Shown in pieces: positions 1 to 8,870 of a stretch of DNA of 64,000 bases. The position numbers were made by a program, and so were the translations under genes. The stretch is taken from NCBI GenBank assembly GCA_900199555.1, contig FZQZ01000005.1:1-64000 (forward strand), in the 5' to 3' direction. The notes beneath the pieces are model-generated. The model was not told the origin of the DNA and did not search any database. It saw nothing but the letters and a program-made list of their open reading frames with translations. Numbering within the stretch: the first letter of the stretch is position 1; each line of letters starts with the position of its first letter. This DNA is from Prevotellaceae bacterium MN60 (lineage in GTDB: Bacteria > Bacteroidota > Bacteroidia > Bacteroidales > Bacteroidaceae).

Positions 1-186
1 CATTGTGCTGTACACTGTTAAGAAGCGGCGTCTTTTTTGATGGTTGTATGAGTTTTGCCGTGAGTTGCGACGGAGTTGCTGAGTGGGTTGACCATCCCTG
101 CATGTCAGCAGGTGCGCCATAACGAGGTCCGTCCTCAAACGAGCGGTTGCATATCAGCTCTGCATAGATACCGCCGAAAGAATAAA
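1..186 (-). pseudogene. GH51 alpha-L-arabinofuranosidase fragment, 5' end missing
   Basis: Read on the minus strand, positions 186 to 1 stay open and give the GH51 core signature GGIYAEL..NRSFEDG, then a stretch ending in TPLLNSVQHN, which resembles the region after it in GH51 arabinofuranosidases. GH51 proteins normally have a signal peptide and about 50 residues before this signature. Here the residues just upstream are AT-rich non-coding sequence with no ATG, GTG or TTG in frame. The gene runs off the left edge, so the fate of its 3' part is unknown. I read it as a 5'-truncated, probably inactive gene. The alternative is a start at the internal ATG at 103, which would cut into the fold. 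Confidence 0.55.
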
Positions 187-255
187 ATATAATTTTATAC
201 TTATATTTGGTTATGTCCGTAGAATTGTGTAATTTTGACTTCGTCGAAAGTACTC

Positions 256-314
256 TCGCTCGACAATAAAAACAAAAAAGTGTTCTTTTGTTTTGTATTG
301 TCCTCGCTTATTCG
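256..314 (+). repeat. Hairpin element with conserved flanks, copy A (thrS upstream)
   Basis: Flanks TCGCTCGACAA and TTGTCCTCGCTTATTCG enclose a stem of about 16 bp with one bulged G and a short loop near 281-284. The same flanks, with a different but still self-complementary stem, lie in the tRNA-Ser leader (49204-49250, minus strand). Here the element ends exactly where the thrS -7 box begins, so it is upstream DNA rather than thrS leader RNA. Confidence 0.6.
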
Positions 315-322
315 TACCTTTG
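292..322 (+). promoter_or_regulatory. thrS promoter
   Basis: TTTG at 292-295, a 19-nt spacer and TACCTTTG at 315-322 fit the Bacteroidota consensus. The predicted leader is only about 28 nt, with no room for a T-box or other long attenuator. Confidence 0.7.
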
Positions 323-355
323 CAATCGATTTAAACTTAAACATATATTGTAGAT

Positions 356-2299
356 ATGATCAACATTACTTTTCCGGACGGATCTGTTCGCTCGTATGAG
401 CAGGGCGTAACCGGACTTCAGATTGCCGAGAGTATCTCACCAGCTCTGGCACGCAGCGTGGTAAGTTGTGGCGTGAATGGTGAAACAGTAGAGCTGAACC
501 GTCCTATCAACGAGGACGCAACCATTGAGCTCTATAAGTTCGATGACGAGCAGGGTAAGCATACCTTCTGGCACACATCGGCACACCTTCTGGCTGAAGC
601 TTTGCAGGAGTTGTATCCTGGCATTCAGTTCGGTTTTGGTCCTGCCGTAGAGAATGGTTTCTTCTATGATGTGCTGCTGCCTAACGGCGAGAGCATCAAG
701 GAGAGTGATTTCCCCAAGATTGAAGAAAAGATGAAAGAACTGGCTTCTAAGAAAGAGCCGGTGGTTCGCAAAGAGGTGGCTAAGGCCGATGCCCTGAAGC
801 AGTTTGCTGCTGATGGTCAGACCTACAAGTGCGAGCACATTGAGCAGGACTTGGAAGACGGTTCTATCACAACATACACACAGGGTAACTTCACTGACCT
901 CTGTCGTGGTCCGCACTTGATGGATACTGGCGAGATTAAGGCCGTGAAGCTGACTTCTGTTGCTGGTGCCTTCTGGCGTGGTGATGCTAATCGTGAGCAG
1001 ATGCAGCGCCTGTATGGTATTTCATTCCCCAAGAAGAAGATGCTTGACGAGTATCTCGTGATGTTGGAGGAGGCCAAGAAACGCGACCACCGCAAGATTG
1101 GTAAGGAGATGGAACTGTTCATGTTCTCTGACAAGGTGGGTAAGGGTTTACCCATCTGGTTGCCAAAGGGAACTGAGCTTCGTTTGCGCCTTCAGGACCA
1201 CTTGCGTAAAGTTCAAAAGCGTTTTGGCTATCAGGAAGTTATTACTCCACATATCGGTTCAAAGAACCTCTATGTTACCTCTGGCCACTATGCTCACTAT
1301 GGTAAGGATTCATTCCAACCAATTCATACTCCTGAGGAGGATGAAGAGTATATGTTGAAGCCAATGAACTGTCCTCACCACTGTGAAATCTTTGCTTGGA
1401 AGCCTCGCTCATATCGTGACCTGCCTCTGCGTATTGCTGAGTTTGGTACCGTATATCGTTACGAGCAAAGTGGTGAGTTGCACGGACTGACTCGTGTGCG
1501 CTCATTTACGCAGGACGATGCCCACCTGTTCTGTCGTCCAGATCAGGTAAAGCAGGAGTTCCTGAACGTAATGGACATTATCAATATTGTGCTGAAGGCT
1601 TTTGGCTTTGAGTTTGAGGCTCAGATTTCTCTGCGTGATCCTAACGACCACGACAAGTATGTAGGTACTGACGAGGACTGGGCTTTGGCAGAGCGTGCTA
1701 TTCAGGAGGCTTGTCAGGAGAAGGGACTGCCCGCTAAGGTTGAATATGGTGAGGCTGCCTTCTATGGTCCTAAGCTCGACTTCATGATTAAGGATGCTAT
1801 TGGTCGTCGTTGGCAGTTAGGTACTATTCAGGTTGACTACAACCTGCCTAAGCGCTTCCAGCTGGAATACACCGACGAGGACAACCAGAAGAAGACTCCT
1901 GTTATGATTCACCGTGCACCCTTCGGTAGTATGGAACGCTTCTGCGCCGTACTCATCGAGCATACCAGTGGTCATTTCCCCTTGTGGCTGACTCCTGATC
2001 AGGTAGCTATCCTTCCTCTGTCAGAGAAGTATAACGACTATGCTAAGGAGGTGGCTAAGAAGTTTGACCTCGGTGGTGTACGTCCTACTATCGACCTGCG
2101 TAATGAGAAGCTCGGTCGTAAGATTCGCGATAACGAATTGAAGCGTATTCCTTACATGGTTATTGTTGGTGAGAAGGAACAGCAGGATGGCACCGTTGCT
2201 GTACGTCCACAGGGTGGTGGCGAGCAGACGGTGATGAGCATTCAGGAGTTCATCGACCACATCAATGCTGAGGTTAAGGAGATGACGAAGGAGTTCTAA
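356..2299 (+). CDS. thrS: Threonine--tRNA ligase
   Basis: Cytoplasmic class II synthetase charging tRNA-Thr. The 647 residues match full-length bacterial ThrRS: a TGS domain (about 1-60), the second additional domain with editing motif HTSAH (73-77), the catalytic core with the [10 protein letters not shown] zinc region and the C-terminal SGHFPLWL motif, and a C-terminal anticodon-binding domain beginning near TPDQVAILP. The ATG at 356 lies just downstream of a good promoter. nspC follows after 19 nt with no terminator between, so the two may be cotranscribed. Confidence 0.97.
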   Translation: MINITFPDGSVRSYEQGVTGLQIAESISPALARSVVSCGVNGETVELNRPINEDATIELYKFDDEQGKHTFWHTSAHLLAEALQELYPGIQFGFGPAVENGFFYDVLLPNGESIKESDFPKIEEKMKELASKKEPVVRKEVAKADALKQFAADGQTYKCEHIEQDLEDGSITTYTQGNFTDLCRGPHLMDTGEIKAVKLTSVAGAFWRGDANREQMQRLYGISFPKKKMLDEYLVMLEEAKKRDHRKIGKEMELFMFSDKVGKGLPIWLPKGTELRLRLQDHLRKVQKRFGYQEVITPHIGSKNLYVTSGHYAHYGKDSFQPIHTPEEDEEYMLKPMNCPHHCEIFAWKPRSYRDLPLRIAEFGTVYRYEQSGELHGLTRVRSFTQDDAHLFCRPDQVKQEFLNVMDIINIVLKAFGFEFEAQISLRDPNDHDKYVGTDEDWALAERAIQEACQEKGLPAKVEYGEAAFYGPKLDFMIKDAIGRRWQLGTIQVDYNLPKRFQLEYTDEDNQKKTPVMIHRAPFGSMERFCAVLIEHTSGHFPLWLTPDQVAILPLSEKYNDYAKEVAKKFDLGGVRPTIDLRNEKLGRKIRDNELKRIPYMVIVGEKEQQDGTVAVRPQGGGEQTVMSIQEFIDHINAEVKEMTKEF

Positions 2300-2318
2300 T
2301 CAATTTGTTTATTGAGAA

Positions 2319-3473
2319 TTGAATACTCCCGTCTATATTATAGAAGAAAATAGGTTGCGGCACAACCTTGCGTTAATACGTGAGGTTGCTTGCCGCACTA
2401 ATTCTGAATGGATATTAGCGTTTAAGGCTTTTGCCTTGTGGAAAACGTTTCCTATCTTCCGCGAATATATAAACTCAACAACTGCCAGTTCTTTGTCGGA
2501 GGCTCGTTTGGCTTTTGACAAGTTTGGCGCTAAGGCGCATACTTATTCGCCTGCTTATAAAGATGATGAATTTGATGCAATAGTGGCTTGTAGTAGTCAT
2601 CTTACTTTCAACTCACTATCGCAGTATGAGCGTTTCCATGAGCGTGCTGCAGCTTGCTCGTTAGGACTTCGCATCAATCCTGAGTATTCGGAGGTAGAGA
2701 CGTTGCTTTATAACCCTTGTGCGCCTGGCACACGTTTTGGTGTCACTGCCGACAAACTGCCTGAGCATTTGCCACAGGATATTCGTGGTTTCCATTGCCA
2801 TTGTCATTGCGAGAGTGGCTCGGATGTTTTTGAGCGTTCGCTGCAGCATATCGAAGAGAAATTTTCTAAGTGGTTTTCGCAGATAGAGTGGATTAACTTT
2901 GGTGGTGGTCATCTGGTAACGCGTAAGGATTATGACATTGAGCGATTGGTTCGCATCATGCAGGGATTCCACCAGCGTTATCCCCATCTAAAGGTTATCT
3001 TCGAACCTGGTAGTGCCTTTGCTTGGCAGACAGGACCATTGGTGGCCAGTGTAGTAGATATTGTAGAGGATAAGGGTATCCGCACTGCCATTCTTGATGT
3101 CAGCTTCACCTGCCACATGCCTGACTGTCTGGAGATGCCCTATTATCCCGAGGTGCGTGGCGCCCAGCACGTGGAGCACGAGGTTGGCTCTTCGCAGGAG
3201 CCCCCCTTCCATTTGGAGGGGGCAGGGGGGAGGCTTTATCGCCTTGGTGGCAATAGTTGTCTTTCTGGTGACTGGATGGGATATTGGCAATTTAACCACG
3301 AGTTAATAGTAGGGGAGCAAATCATCTTTGAAGATATGATACACTATACTACCGTTAAAACCAACACGTTTAATGGTATTACGCATCCCTCAATCGCGAT
3401 GCAGCATAGTGATGGATCGCTAGAATTATTACGGCGTTTCACATACGAAGATTATCGCGACAGAATGGACTAA
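2319..3473 (+). CDS. nspC: Carboxynorspermidine decarboxylase
   Basis: PLP-dependent fold III decarboxylase that makes norspermidine or spermidine from the carboxy precursor. The PLP lysine is K36 in LAFKAFALW; FEPGSAFAW and LDVSFTCHMPDCLE are typical of the family. The start is TTG at 2319, because no upstream ATG is in frame and the N-terminus TPVYIIEENRL fits the family. Residues 295-304 (PPFHLEGAGG) are extra relative to the NspC sequences I recall, and they are encoded by a GC-rich palindrome inserted in frame just before YRLGGNSCLSGD. No carboxynorspermidine synthase gene is nearby. Confidence 0.93.
   Translation: MNTPVYIIEENRLRHNLALIREVACRTNSEWILAFKAFALWKTFPIFREYINSTTASSLSEARLAFDKFGAKAHTYSPAYKDDEFDAIVACSSHLTFNSLSQYERFHERAAACSLGLRINPEYSEVETLLYNPCAPGTRFGVTADKLPEHLPQDIRGFHCHCHCESGSDVFERSLQHIEEKFSKWFSQIEWINFGGGHLVTRKDYDIERLVRIMQGFHQRYPHLKVIFEPGSAFAWQTGPLVASVVDIVEDKGIRTAILDVSFTCHMPDCLEMPYYPEVRGAQHVEHEVGSSQEPPFHLEGAGGRLYRLGGNSCLSGDWMGYWQFNHELIVGEQIIFEDMIHYTTVKTNTFNGITHPSIAMQHSDGSLELLRRFTYEDYRDRMD
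3200..3232. repeat. GC-rich palindrome inserted in frame in nspC
   Basis: C-rich and G-rich arms (CCCCCTTCC and GGAGGGGG) flank an ATTT loop and are followed by an AGGGGGG tail. The layout, a palindrome followed by an AGG/GGG tail, resembles the palindromes in the two intergenic elements (38603-38624 and 61985-62006). It is translated as PPFHLEGAGG and leaves the frame intact. Confidence 0.65.
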
Positions 3474-3474
3474 T

Positions 3475-3505
3475 AAAAAAGTGGTGAATCAATCACCACT
3501 TTTTT
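3475..3505. terminator. Bidirectional terminator between nspC and trmD
   Basis: GTGGTGA and TCACCAC pair around a 5-nt loop, with an A run on the left and a T run on the right, so it can end transcription in both directions between the convergent nspC and trmD. Confidence 0.85.
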
Positions 3506-3506
3506 G

Positions 3507-4184
3507 TTATTTATCAAGTAAGTCTGGACGCAGACGACGGGTGCGTTCCATAGCCTGCTCTAATTCCCAGTTACGTATCTTTGCCTCATTTCCCGAGAGA
3601 AGTATATCGGGTACCTTCCATCCTTTGTATTCTGCTGGACGAGTGTATATAGGCGCTGCTAATAAGTCATCTTGGAAACAGTCGCTCAATGCACTCTGTT
3701 CATCACCTATCACACCAGGAACAACACGAACAATGGCATCAGCAATCATGGCTGCAACGAGTTCGCCTCCTGTGAGTACAAAGTCGCCAATGGAAATCTC
3801 TTTAGTAATTAGGTGGTCACGTACACGCTGGTCAATACCTTTATAGTGGCCGGCAAGAATTATCAAGTTGCCCTTTAATGACAATTCATTGGCCATATGC
3901 TGGTCGAAACGTTCGCCATCAGGTGAGGTAAAGATGACTTCGTCATAGTCTCGCTCAGACTTCAAGGCGGTGATACAACGATCAATTGGTTCACATTGCA
4001 TTACCATTCCAGCAGAACCGCCATAAGGATAGTCATCTACACGACGCCACTTGTCGAGAGTGTAGTCACGTAGATTGTGCAGACGAATCTCTGCCAATCC
4101 TTTCTTTTCGGCACGTGCCAATATAGATTCGTGTACAAAACCCTCTAACATTTCGGGCAGTACGGTAATAATATCAATCCTCAT
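3507..4184 (-). CDS. trmD: tRNA (guanine-N1-)-methyltransferase TrmD
   Basis: SPOUT-class methyltransferase making m1G37 in tRNAs. The 225 residues carry the family motifs [13 protein letters not shown] at the N-terminus, [11 protein letters not shown], and the trefoil-knot SAM site [11 protein letters not shown] followed by VVPGVIGD. It is the last gene of a minus-strand run and overlaps the patatin gene by 11 nt, which suggests translational coupling. It is not beside rpsP, rimM or rplS, its usual neighbours in many other bacteria. Confidence 0.96.
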   Translation of the reverse strand: MRIDIITVLPEMLEGFVHESILARAEKKGLAEIRLHNLRDYTLDKWRRVDDYPYGGSAGMVMQCEPIDRCITALKSERDYDEVIFTSPDGERFDQHMANELSLKGNLIILAGHYKGIDQRVRDHLITKEISIGDFVLTGGELVAAMIADAIVRVVPGVIGDEQSALSDCFQDDLLAAPIYTRPAEYKGWKVPDILLSGNEAKIRNWELEQAMERTRRLRPDLLDK

Positions 4185-5022
4185 AGTATTCTTTTATTTT
4201 ATCAATATAGCGTTCTCCAACAGCTCGTCCTAGTTCGTAGACATAGCGCATCTGGTTGGCATCCTTACTCAGATGCCCGATGGGTATTGGTTCGTCAGGA
4301 CGAATCACTAAGCAACGCTCCAATCGTTCTGCTTCGGCTACATATTCTAGCTGACAGTTGTACATCATGTGCCGCTCTTCCATTGCCCTTAAGAAATATG
4401 GATACTTATGGAGTGCTATACGCATTAGCGGTATCAGTGGATTGCGTTTTTTCTGATAACCCAAGGGTTGAGTTAAAATCACCACGTTGCGTTTGTAACC
4501 CTGTTCCTCGAAATATTTCAAAGGTATAGAGTCGCTGACGCCTCCATCAAGCAATTTCCATCCTTCTACTTTGACTACTTTTGATGCCAGTGGCATGGAA
4601 GCAGAAGCTCGTAACCATTCTAGTTCATTGTAGTCTACATGGCTCATACGGTGATAAATTGGCTGTCCCGTCTCTACATCCGTACATACAACAACGAACT
4701 CCATTGGATTGTTCTCGAATGCATCAATATCGAACTTGTCGTATTCGAATGGTACAATGTGATAGCCGAATTTAGCATTGAAATAGTCACCAGTTGTGAA
4801 TAGTGACTTCCATCCGCTATAGCGTTCATCTTTTGCAAAGTGGGTATTATAGCGGATAGCCCTTCCAATCTGCCTCGACTTATAGTTACAACCAAAAGCT
4901 GCACCTGCCGATACTCCTATGAGTCCGTCTGGCCAGATGTTATGTTCCATCATCACATCTGTTATGCCTGCAGTCCATAGACCTCGCATGGCTCCTCCTT
5001 CCAATACCAGTCCTTTCTTCAT
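4174..5022 (-). CDS. Patatin-like phospholipase family protein
   Basis: Predicted Ser/Asp-dyad lipid acyl hydrolase. LEGGAMRG supplies the oxyanion-hole glycines, GVSAG carries the nucleophile (S38) and [11 protein letters not shown] the catalytic Asp. About 282 residues, with no signal peptide, so probably cytoplasmic or membrane-associated. I chose the ATG at 5022; an in-frame TTG at 5034 would add four residues. It sits 18 nt after the thioredoxin-like gene and overlaps trmD. The substrate cannot be told from sequence. Confidence 0.9.
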   Translation of the reverse strand: MKKGLVLEGGAMRGLWTAGITDVMMEHNIWPDGLIGVSAGAAFGCNYKSRQIGRAIRYNTHFAKDERYSGWKSLFTTGDYFNAKFGYHIVPFEYDKFDIDAFENNPMEFVVVCTDVETGQPIYHRMSHVDYNELEWLRASASMPLASKVVKVEGWKLLDGGVSDSIPLKYFEEQGYKRNVVILTQPLGYQKKRNPLIPLMRIALHKYPYFLRAMEERHMMYNCQLEYVAEAERLERCLVIRPDEPIPIGHLSKDANQMRYVYELGRAVGERYIDKIKEYYED

Positions 5023-5040
5023 GGGAGTGAGCAAATAATA

Positions 5041-6141
5041 TTATTTCAATAGCTCGCTGATATATTCTTCCAAGTCTTCGCCTCGTAAACCGCGACGTAG
5101 AATGGTTCCTTTTTGGTCAACAACTATAGTATGAGGGATGCTAGTAACGTCGAATTGCTGTGCAACGGCATTCTCCCATCCTTTCAAATCGCTCATTTGC
5201 GGCCAGGGCATTCCGAGTTTTTCTATAGCTGTAGTCCATGAGTCTTTGTCTTGATCCAGAGAAACACCAACAATTCCTAATCCTTTATTTTTATATTCGT
5301 TATAAAGTGCAATCATAAATGGCATTTCTTGTCGGCATGGACCGCACCATGAAGCCCAGAAGTCAATGATTGTAACTTTGTTTTTGCTTACTTCGCTCAT
5401 GATACTAAGCTCTGTACCCTCGGGTGTTGATTGAGAGAAGTTGCTGATGGTAGATCCTTCTGCTGTCTTAGCATGCTGTTTGATAGATTCTACACGTTGC
5501 TTGATAGCAGGACGTTGACGCATCTCTTCAGGTAACTTTTCAATCAGACGACTATATGTGGCATCATCGATTATCTCACTAGGATAATAGGTTAGCAAGA
5601 AGTAGCCAAACTCATTTTTAATGTTTTTCTCGGCAGTTTCTTTTACGACATCGGCAAAGTGATTGTTTAACTTATCAATCTTTGCCATACCAACTTCTTG
5701 CTCTTCCTGACTAACAGTATTTCCGTAGATGTGCTCGGCAATACGGTTTATTTCCTTACCGATAACCATCACAGAGTCGTTGAGACGTTGCCACTCATCG
5801 TTGCAAGGCGTACCACCTACACGCGATTCTCCTGGAGTTTCTGTCAGTGTGATAATAATTTCTCCTGACTCTTTGATGAAGGCTGCATTGATTTCATTTC
5901 TTGCAGCACTATACACCATACTCAAGCAGGTAGAGTCTACAATGCCCTCATAGGAGAACTTACCATCGTGTACGATGATGGTATCACTTGGTACACCATT
6001 AATCATGTCGGAAGTGATAAACAACTTATCACCTTCACTCAGTCCCTTTACGGTTCCACTGATTTTGTATGTATTCGACGAGCAGCTAGCCAAAGCAATG
6101 GCCAACAAACTACACAATATACTGGTCTGAAATACTTTCAT
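5041..6141 (-). CDS. TlpA-like thioredoxin lipoprotein with DUF4369-type N-terminal domain
   Basis: Envelope thiol-disulfide protein. The N-terminus MKVFQTSILCSLLAIALASC ends in a lipobox, followed by a beta-rich domain of the DUF4369 kind (ISGTVKGLSEGDKLFI) and a C-terminal thioredoxin fold with redox motif WASWCGPC and the cis-Pro segment FDVTSIPHTIVV. The ATG at 6141 gives a clean signal peptide; a longer frame reaching 6186 does not. The first 32 nt overlap the 3' end of prs in another frame. Proteins of this layout in the phylum are linked to disulfide reduction in the periplasm; the partner is unknown. Confidence 0.88.
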   Translation of the reverse strand: MKVFQTSILCSLLAIALASCSSNTYKISGTVKGLSEGDKLFITSDMINGVPSDTIIVHDGKFSYEGIVDSTCLSMVYSAARNEINAAFIKESGEIIITLTETPGESRVGGTPCNDEWQRLNDSVMVIGKEINRIAEHIYGNTVSQEEQEVGMAKIDKLNNHFADVVKETAEKNIKNEFGYFLLTYYPSEIIDDATYSRLIEKLPEEMRQRPAIKQRVESIKQHAKTAEGSTISNFSQSTPEGTELSIMSEVSKNKVTIIDFWASWCGPCRQEMPFMIALYNEYKNKGLGIVGVSLDQDKDSWTTAIEKLGMPWPQMSDLKGWENAVAQQFDVTSIPHTIVVDQKGTILRRGLRGEDLEEYISELLK

Positions 6142-7048
6142 TGTTGATGACTCTACGGATGGTTTCTGCAAACATATCGGCAACACTGAGTTGCTTTACT
6201 TTAGCACAACGCTGTGAGTAGGGGATAGAGTCGGTGAAGACAATCTCTTCAAGTGCAGAGTTCTGCACACGCTCACTAGCAGGACCACTCATTACACAGT
6301 GTGAAGCACAAGCGCGTACGGTCTTTGCACCAGCTTCTTTCATGATGTCTGCAGCTTTGGTTATTGTTCCTGCTGTATCCACCATATCATCAATGATTAC
6401 AACATTTTTTCCTTCGACTTCACCAATAATCTGCATGGTTGCAACCACATTGGCACGAGCACGTGTCTTATTGCAGAGAACCAAAGGACAACCTAAATAT
6501 TTAGCGTAGGTATTAGCACGTTTAGAACCACCAACGTCAGGTGATGCAATAACAAGATCTTCAAGGTGCAGACTTTGCAAATATGGCAAGATAACACCAG
6601 AAGCATAGAGATGATCTACTGGCACATCGAAAAATCCCTGAATCTGATCGGCATGCAAGTCCATAGTGATGACACGATTTACGCCAGCAGCACTTAATAG
6701 ATCGGCAACCAACTTCGCACCAATAGATACACGTGGCTTGTCTTTACGATCCTGGCGAGCCCACCCAAAGTAAGGAATAACAGCATTGATGGTACGAGCT
6801 GACGCACGCTTAGCTGCATCAATCATCAATAGCAGTTCCATCAAATTATCCGAATTGGGGAATGTGCTTTGTACTAGGAAGATATCGCGTCCACGAATAC
6901 TTTCCTCGTACGATACGGCAAACTCTCCATCAGAGAATTTTGTGATTTGCAGTTTGCCCAATGGACATCCTAAACTTTGACAGATTTTCTCAGCGAGGTA
7001 CTTGGTAGCAGTACCTGAAAACACCATGTAGTTTTTATTAGAGCTCAT
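6110..7048 (-). CDS. prs: Ribose-phosphate pyrophosphokinase
   Basis: Makes PRPP from ribose 5-phosphate and ATP, feeding nucleotide, histidine, tryptophan and NAD synthesis. The 312 residues show the class I features: the FSDGE segment, ATP-site WARQDRK, the DLHADQIQGFFD loop and the PRPP-binding VVIIDDMVDTAGT. It lies between the ThiE/TenI-like gene (35-nt gap) and the TlpA-like gene, which it overlaps. Confidence 0.97.
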   Translation of the reverse strand: MSSNKNYMVFSGTATKYLAEKICQSLGCPLGKLQITKFSDGEFAVSYEESIRGRDIFLVQSTFPNSDNLMELLLMIDAAKRASARTINAVIPYFGWARQDRKDKPRVSIGAKLVADLLSAAGVNRVITMDLHADQIQGFFDVPVDHLYASGVILPYLQSLHLEDLVIASPDVGGSKRANTYAKYLGCPLVLCNKTRARANVVATMQIIGEVEGKNVVIIDDMVDTAGTITKAADIMKEAGAKTVRACASHCVMSGPASERVQNSALEEIVFTDSIPYSQRCAKVKQLSVADMFAETIRRVINNESISDQYIV

Positions 7049-7083
7049 CTTTGAGATTATGATTTGTAGATTAACACTATCGT

Positions 7084-7692
7084 TTATCCAATTGCTTTTC
7101 TAATTTTGCAGAAGTGATCTATCAGTGCCTGATATTCAAGTTCCTGATGAATGTTAAAGCGATTCCAGAGGTCACCACTGATGACTATACCACCAAATCC
7201 CAAATCCTTTACGGCTTTGATGGTATCAAGGTTCATACCTCCTAAAGCATATACATGTCGATCAATAAGCCCTTTACGCGAGGCTTCTTTCAATTCTTCC
7301 AGTGTAAAAGTCGCCTTCTGGTCGGGCTCAGTCTGACTGTCGAAGATATATTTCAATAATACGTAATCTGCATTCTTTTTGGTTTCTTTCAATTGTTCCA
7401 AATGAGTGCATGTACGACTGATATGTCCCTTGTAACCTTTGGGAGCTGGAGTCGTCTCATCGTTAATGTGTATGCCGTGTAGCTTATATTCCTCTTTTAG
7501 ATAGAAATTGTCGTGCACGGTGATGCGCTTTCTATATTCATCGGGTAGCAGTGTCAACAGTCGTTCCGAGTACATGGGTGATGAACCTGGTTTATATAAG
7601 TGTAGGTCATCAAGCCCCTCATCGAAAAGCGACGAGAGTATCTTGTCTTCTTCCACGAAAAACGTGGGTTGTGTCATTAATACAAGTTTCAT
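7084..7692 (-). CDS. Thiamine phosphate synthase / TenI-like TIM-barrel protein
   Basis: A 202-residue TIM barrel of the ThiE/TenI family: MKLVLMTQPTFF at strand 1, HGIHINDE near the middle and YALGGM near the C-terminus. The loop that binds pyrophosphate in ThiE (usually GPIFPTxTK) is replaced by LKYIFDSQTEPDQK, so true ThiE activity is doubtful and a TenI-like or unknown role is as likely. Its ATG overlaps the pheS stop by one base (TAATG), so it is probably translated by coupling with pheS. Confidence 0.75.
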   Translation of the reverse strand: MKLVLMTQPTFFVEEDKILSSLFDEGLDDLHLYKPGSSPMYSERLLTLLPDEYRKRITVHDNFYLKEEYKLHGIHINDETTPAPKGYKGHISRTCTHLEQLKETKKNADYVLLKYIFDSQTEPDQKATFTLEELKEASRKGLIDRHVYALGGMNLDTIKAVKDLGFGGIVISGDLWNRFNIHQELEYQALIDHFCKIRKAIG

Positions 7693-8750
7693 TAGTTGGC
7701 TGCTTCAAATTCTTTCAAGAAGCGCACATCGTTCTCAGAGAACATGCGCAAGTCGCTCACCTGATACTTCAGGTTGGTAATACGTTCTACACCCATACCA
7801 AAGGCATAGCCACTATAAACCTTAGAGTCGATGCCGCACTCTTCGAGCACGTTAGGATCTACCATACCGCAACCCAGAATCTCAACCCATCCTGTATGCT
7901 TACAGAATCCACAGCCTTCACCACCACAGATGAAGCATGAGATATCCATTTCTGCAGAAGGCTCAGTGAATGGGAAGTATGAAGGACGTAGACGAATCTT
8001 AGTGTCTGCGCCAAACATTTCACGGGCAAATGAGAGCAGTACCTGTTTTAAATCGGTAAAGCTCACGTTCTTATCTATATATAGTCCTTCCACCTGATGG
8101 AAGAAACAATGTGCACGAGCTGTAATAGCTTCGTTGCGATAAACGCGACCTGGACAAATTACGCGGATAGGAGCTGTCAGTTTACCATCTTCCGTATGCA
8201 TCTGTTCCATAACGCGAGCCTGTACAGAAGAGGTGTGACTACGCAGTAGAATATTCTTAGTTACATCATTGGGATGCTGGCTAACAAAGAATGTATCCTG
8301 CATATCACGAGCGGGGTGGTCGGCAGCAAAGTTCATGCGAGTAAAGACATGTAGGTCGTCTTCTACTTCAGGACCATCTGCCAATACAAAACCCATGCGT
8401 GAGAAAATATCAATAATTTCGTTGGTTACGATAGTCAACGGATGACGTGAACCTAACTGTATGGGGTAGGGGGTACGAGTCAGGTCAACTGCTTCATCGC
8501 CTGTCTCTTGTACGGCACACTCCTCGCGTAATTGGTTAATACGTTCTGTTGCCAGCGTCTTTAATTCATTAATCTTCATACCAACCGTCTTCTTCTGATC
8601 TGCCGCAACATTGCGGAAATCATTCATCAAAGCGGTAATCTCACCTTTCTTGCTGAGAAATCTCAAACGAAGTTGTTCTACCTCTTCAGCATTGTTGGCA
8701 CTAAGTGTTTGTACTTCTTTTAGAAGTTCGTCTATCTTATCAAGTATCAT
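7692..8750 (-). CDS. pheS: Phenylalanine--tRNA ligase subunit alpha
   Basis: Catalytic subunit of the alpha2beta2 PheRS. The 352 residues contain an N-terminal coiled coil (about 1-85) that contacts tRNA, class II motifs around FHQVEGLYID, a four-Cys cluster CFICGGEGCGFC common in bacterial PheS, and the C-terminal YAFGMGVERI. pheT lies 36 kb away on the other strand at 44209, rather than next to it as in many other bacteria. It leads the minus-strand run down to trmD. Confidence 0.97.
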   Translation of the reverse strand: MILDKIDELLKEVQTLSANNAEEVEQLRLRFLSKKGEITALMNDFRNVAADQKKTVGMKINELKTLATERINQLREECAVQETGDEAVDLTRTPYPIQLGSRHPLTIVTNEIIDIFSRMGFVLADGPEVEDDLHVFTRMNFAADHPARDMQDTFFVSQHPNDVTKNILLRSHTSSVQARVMEQMHTEDGKLTAPIRVICPGRVYRNEAITARAHCFFHQVEGLYIDKNVSFTDLKQVLLSFAREMFGADTKIRLRPSYFPFTEPSAEMDISCFICGGEGCGFCKHTGWVEILGCGMVDPNVLEECGIDSKVYSGYAFGMGVERITNLKYQVSDLRMFSENDVRFLKEFEAAN

Positions 8751-8782
8751 AATCTTTTTGATGTATTTCTCTAATTTTGATG

Positions 8783-8790
8783 CAAAGGTA
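8783..8790 (-). promoter_or_regulatory. pheS -7 box
   Basis: The minus strand reads TACCTTTG about 33 nt upstream of the pheS ATG. No clear TTTG lies at -33. Confidence 0.55.
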
Positions 8791-8833
8791 CAAATAAATT
8801 AGGTATTAGAGATGAAAAATTAAAGATTATTTG

Positions 8834-8841
8834 TATCTTTG
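8834..8841 (+). promoter_or_regulatory. -7 box for the DUF4348-like lipoprotein operon
   Basis: TATCTTTG lies 29 nt before the ATG at 8871 and is divergent from the pheS box 43 nt away. A -33 TTTG is not evident. Confidence 0.55.
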
Positions 8842-8870
8842 CACCAAAATTTTGAGAGAAGAAAAGAAAA

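Noticed and set aside
315..355. A T-box or ribosomal attenuator before thrS
   Set aside because: The predicted leader is under 35 nt, too short for either.
437..916. Long antisense frames inside thrS, atpA, cotH and other genes
   Set aside because: They are shadows of well-supported genes, lack promoters or family motifs, and have composition expected from the opposite strand.
3200..3232. The nspC palindrome as a frameshift or sequencing error
   Set aside because: The insertion is in frame and the conserved NspC motifs continue on both sides.
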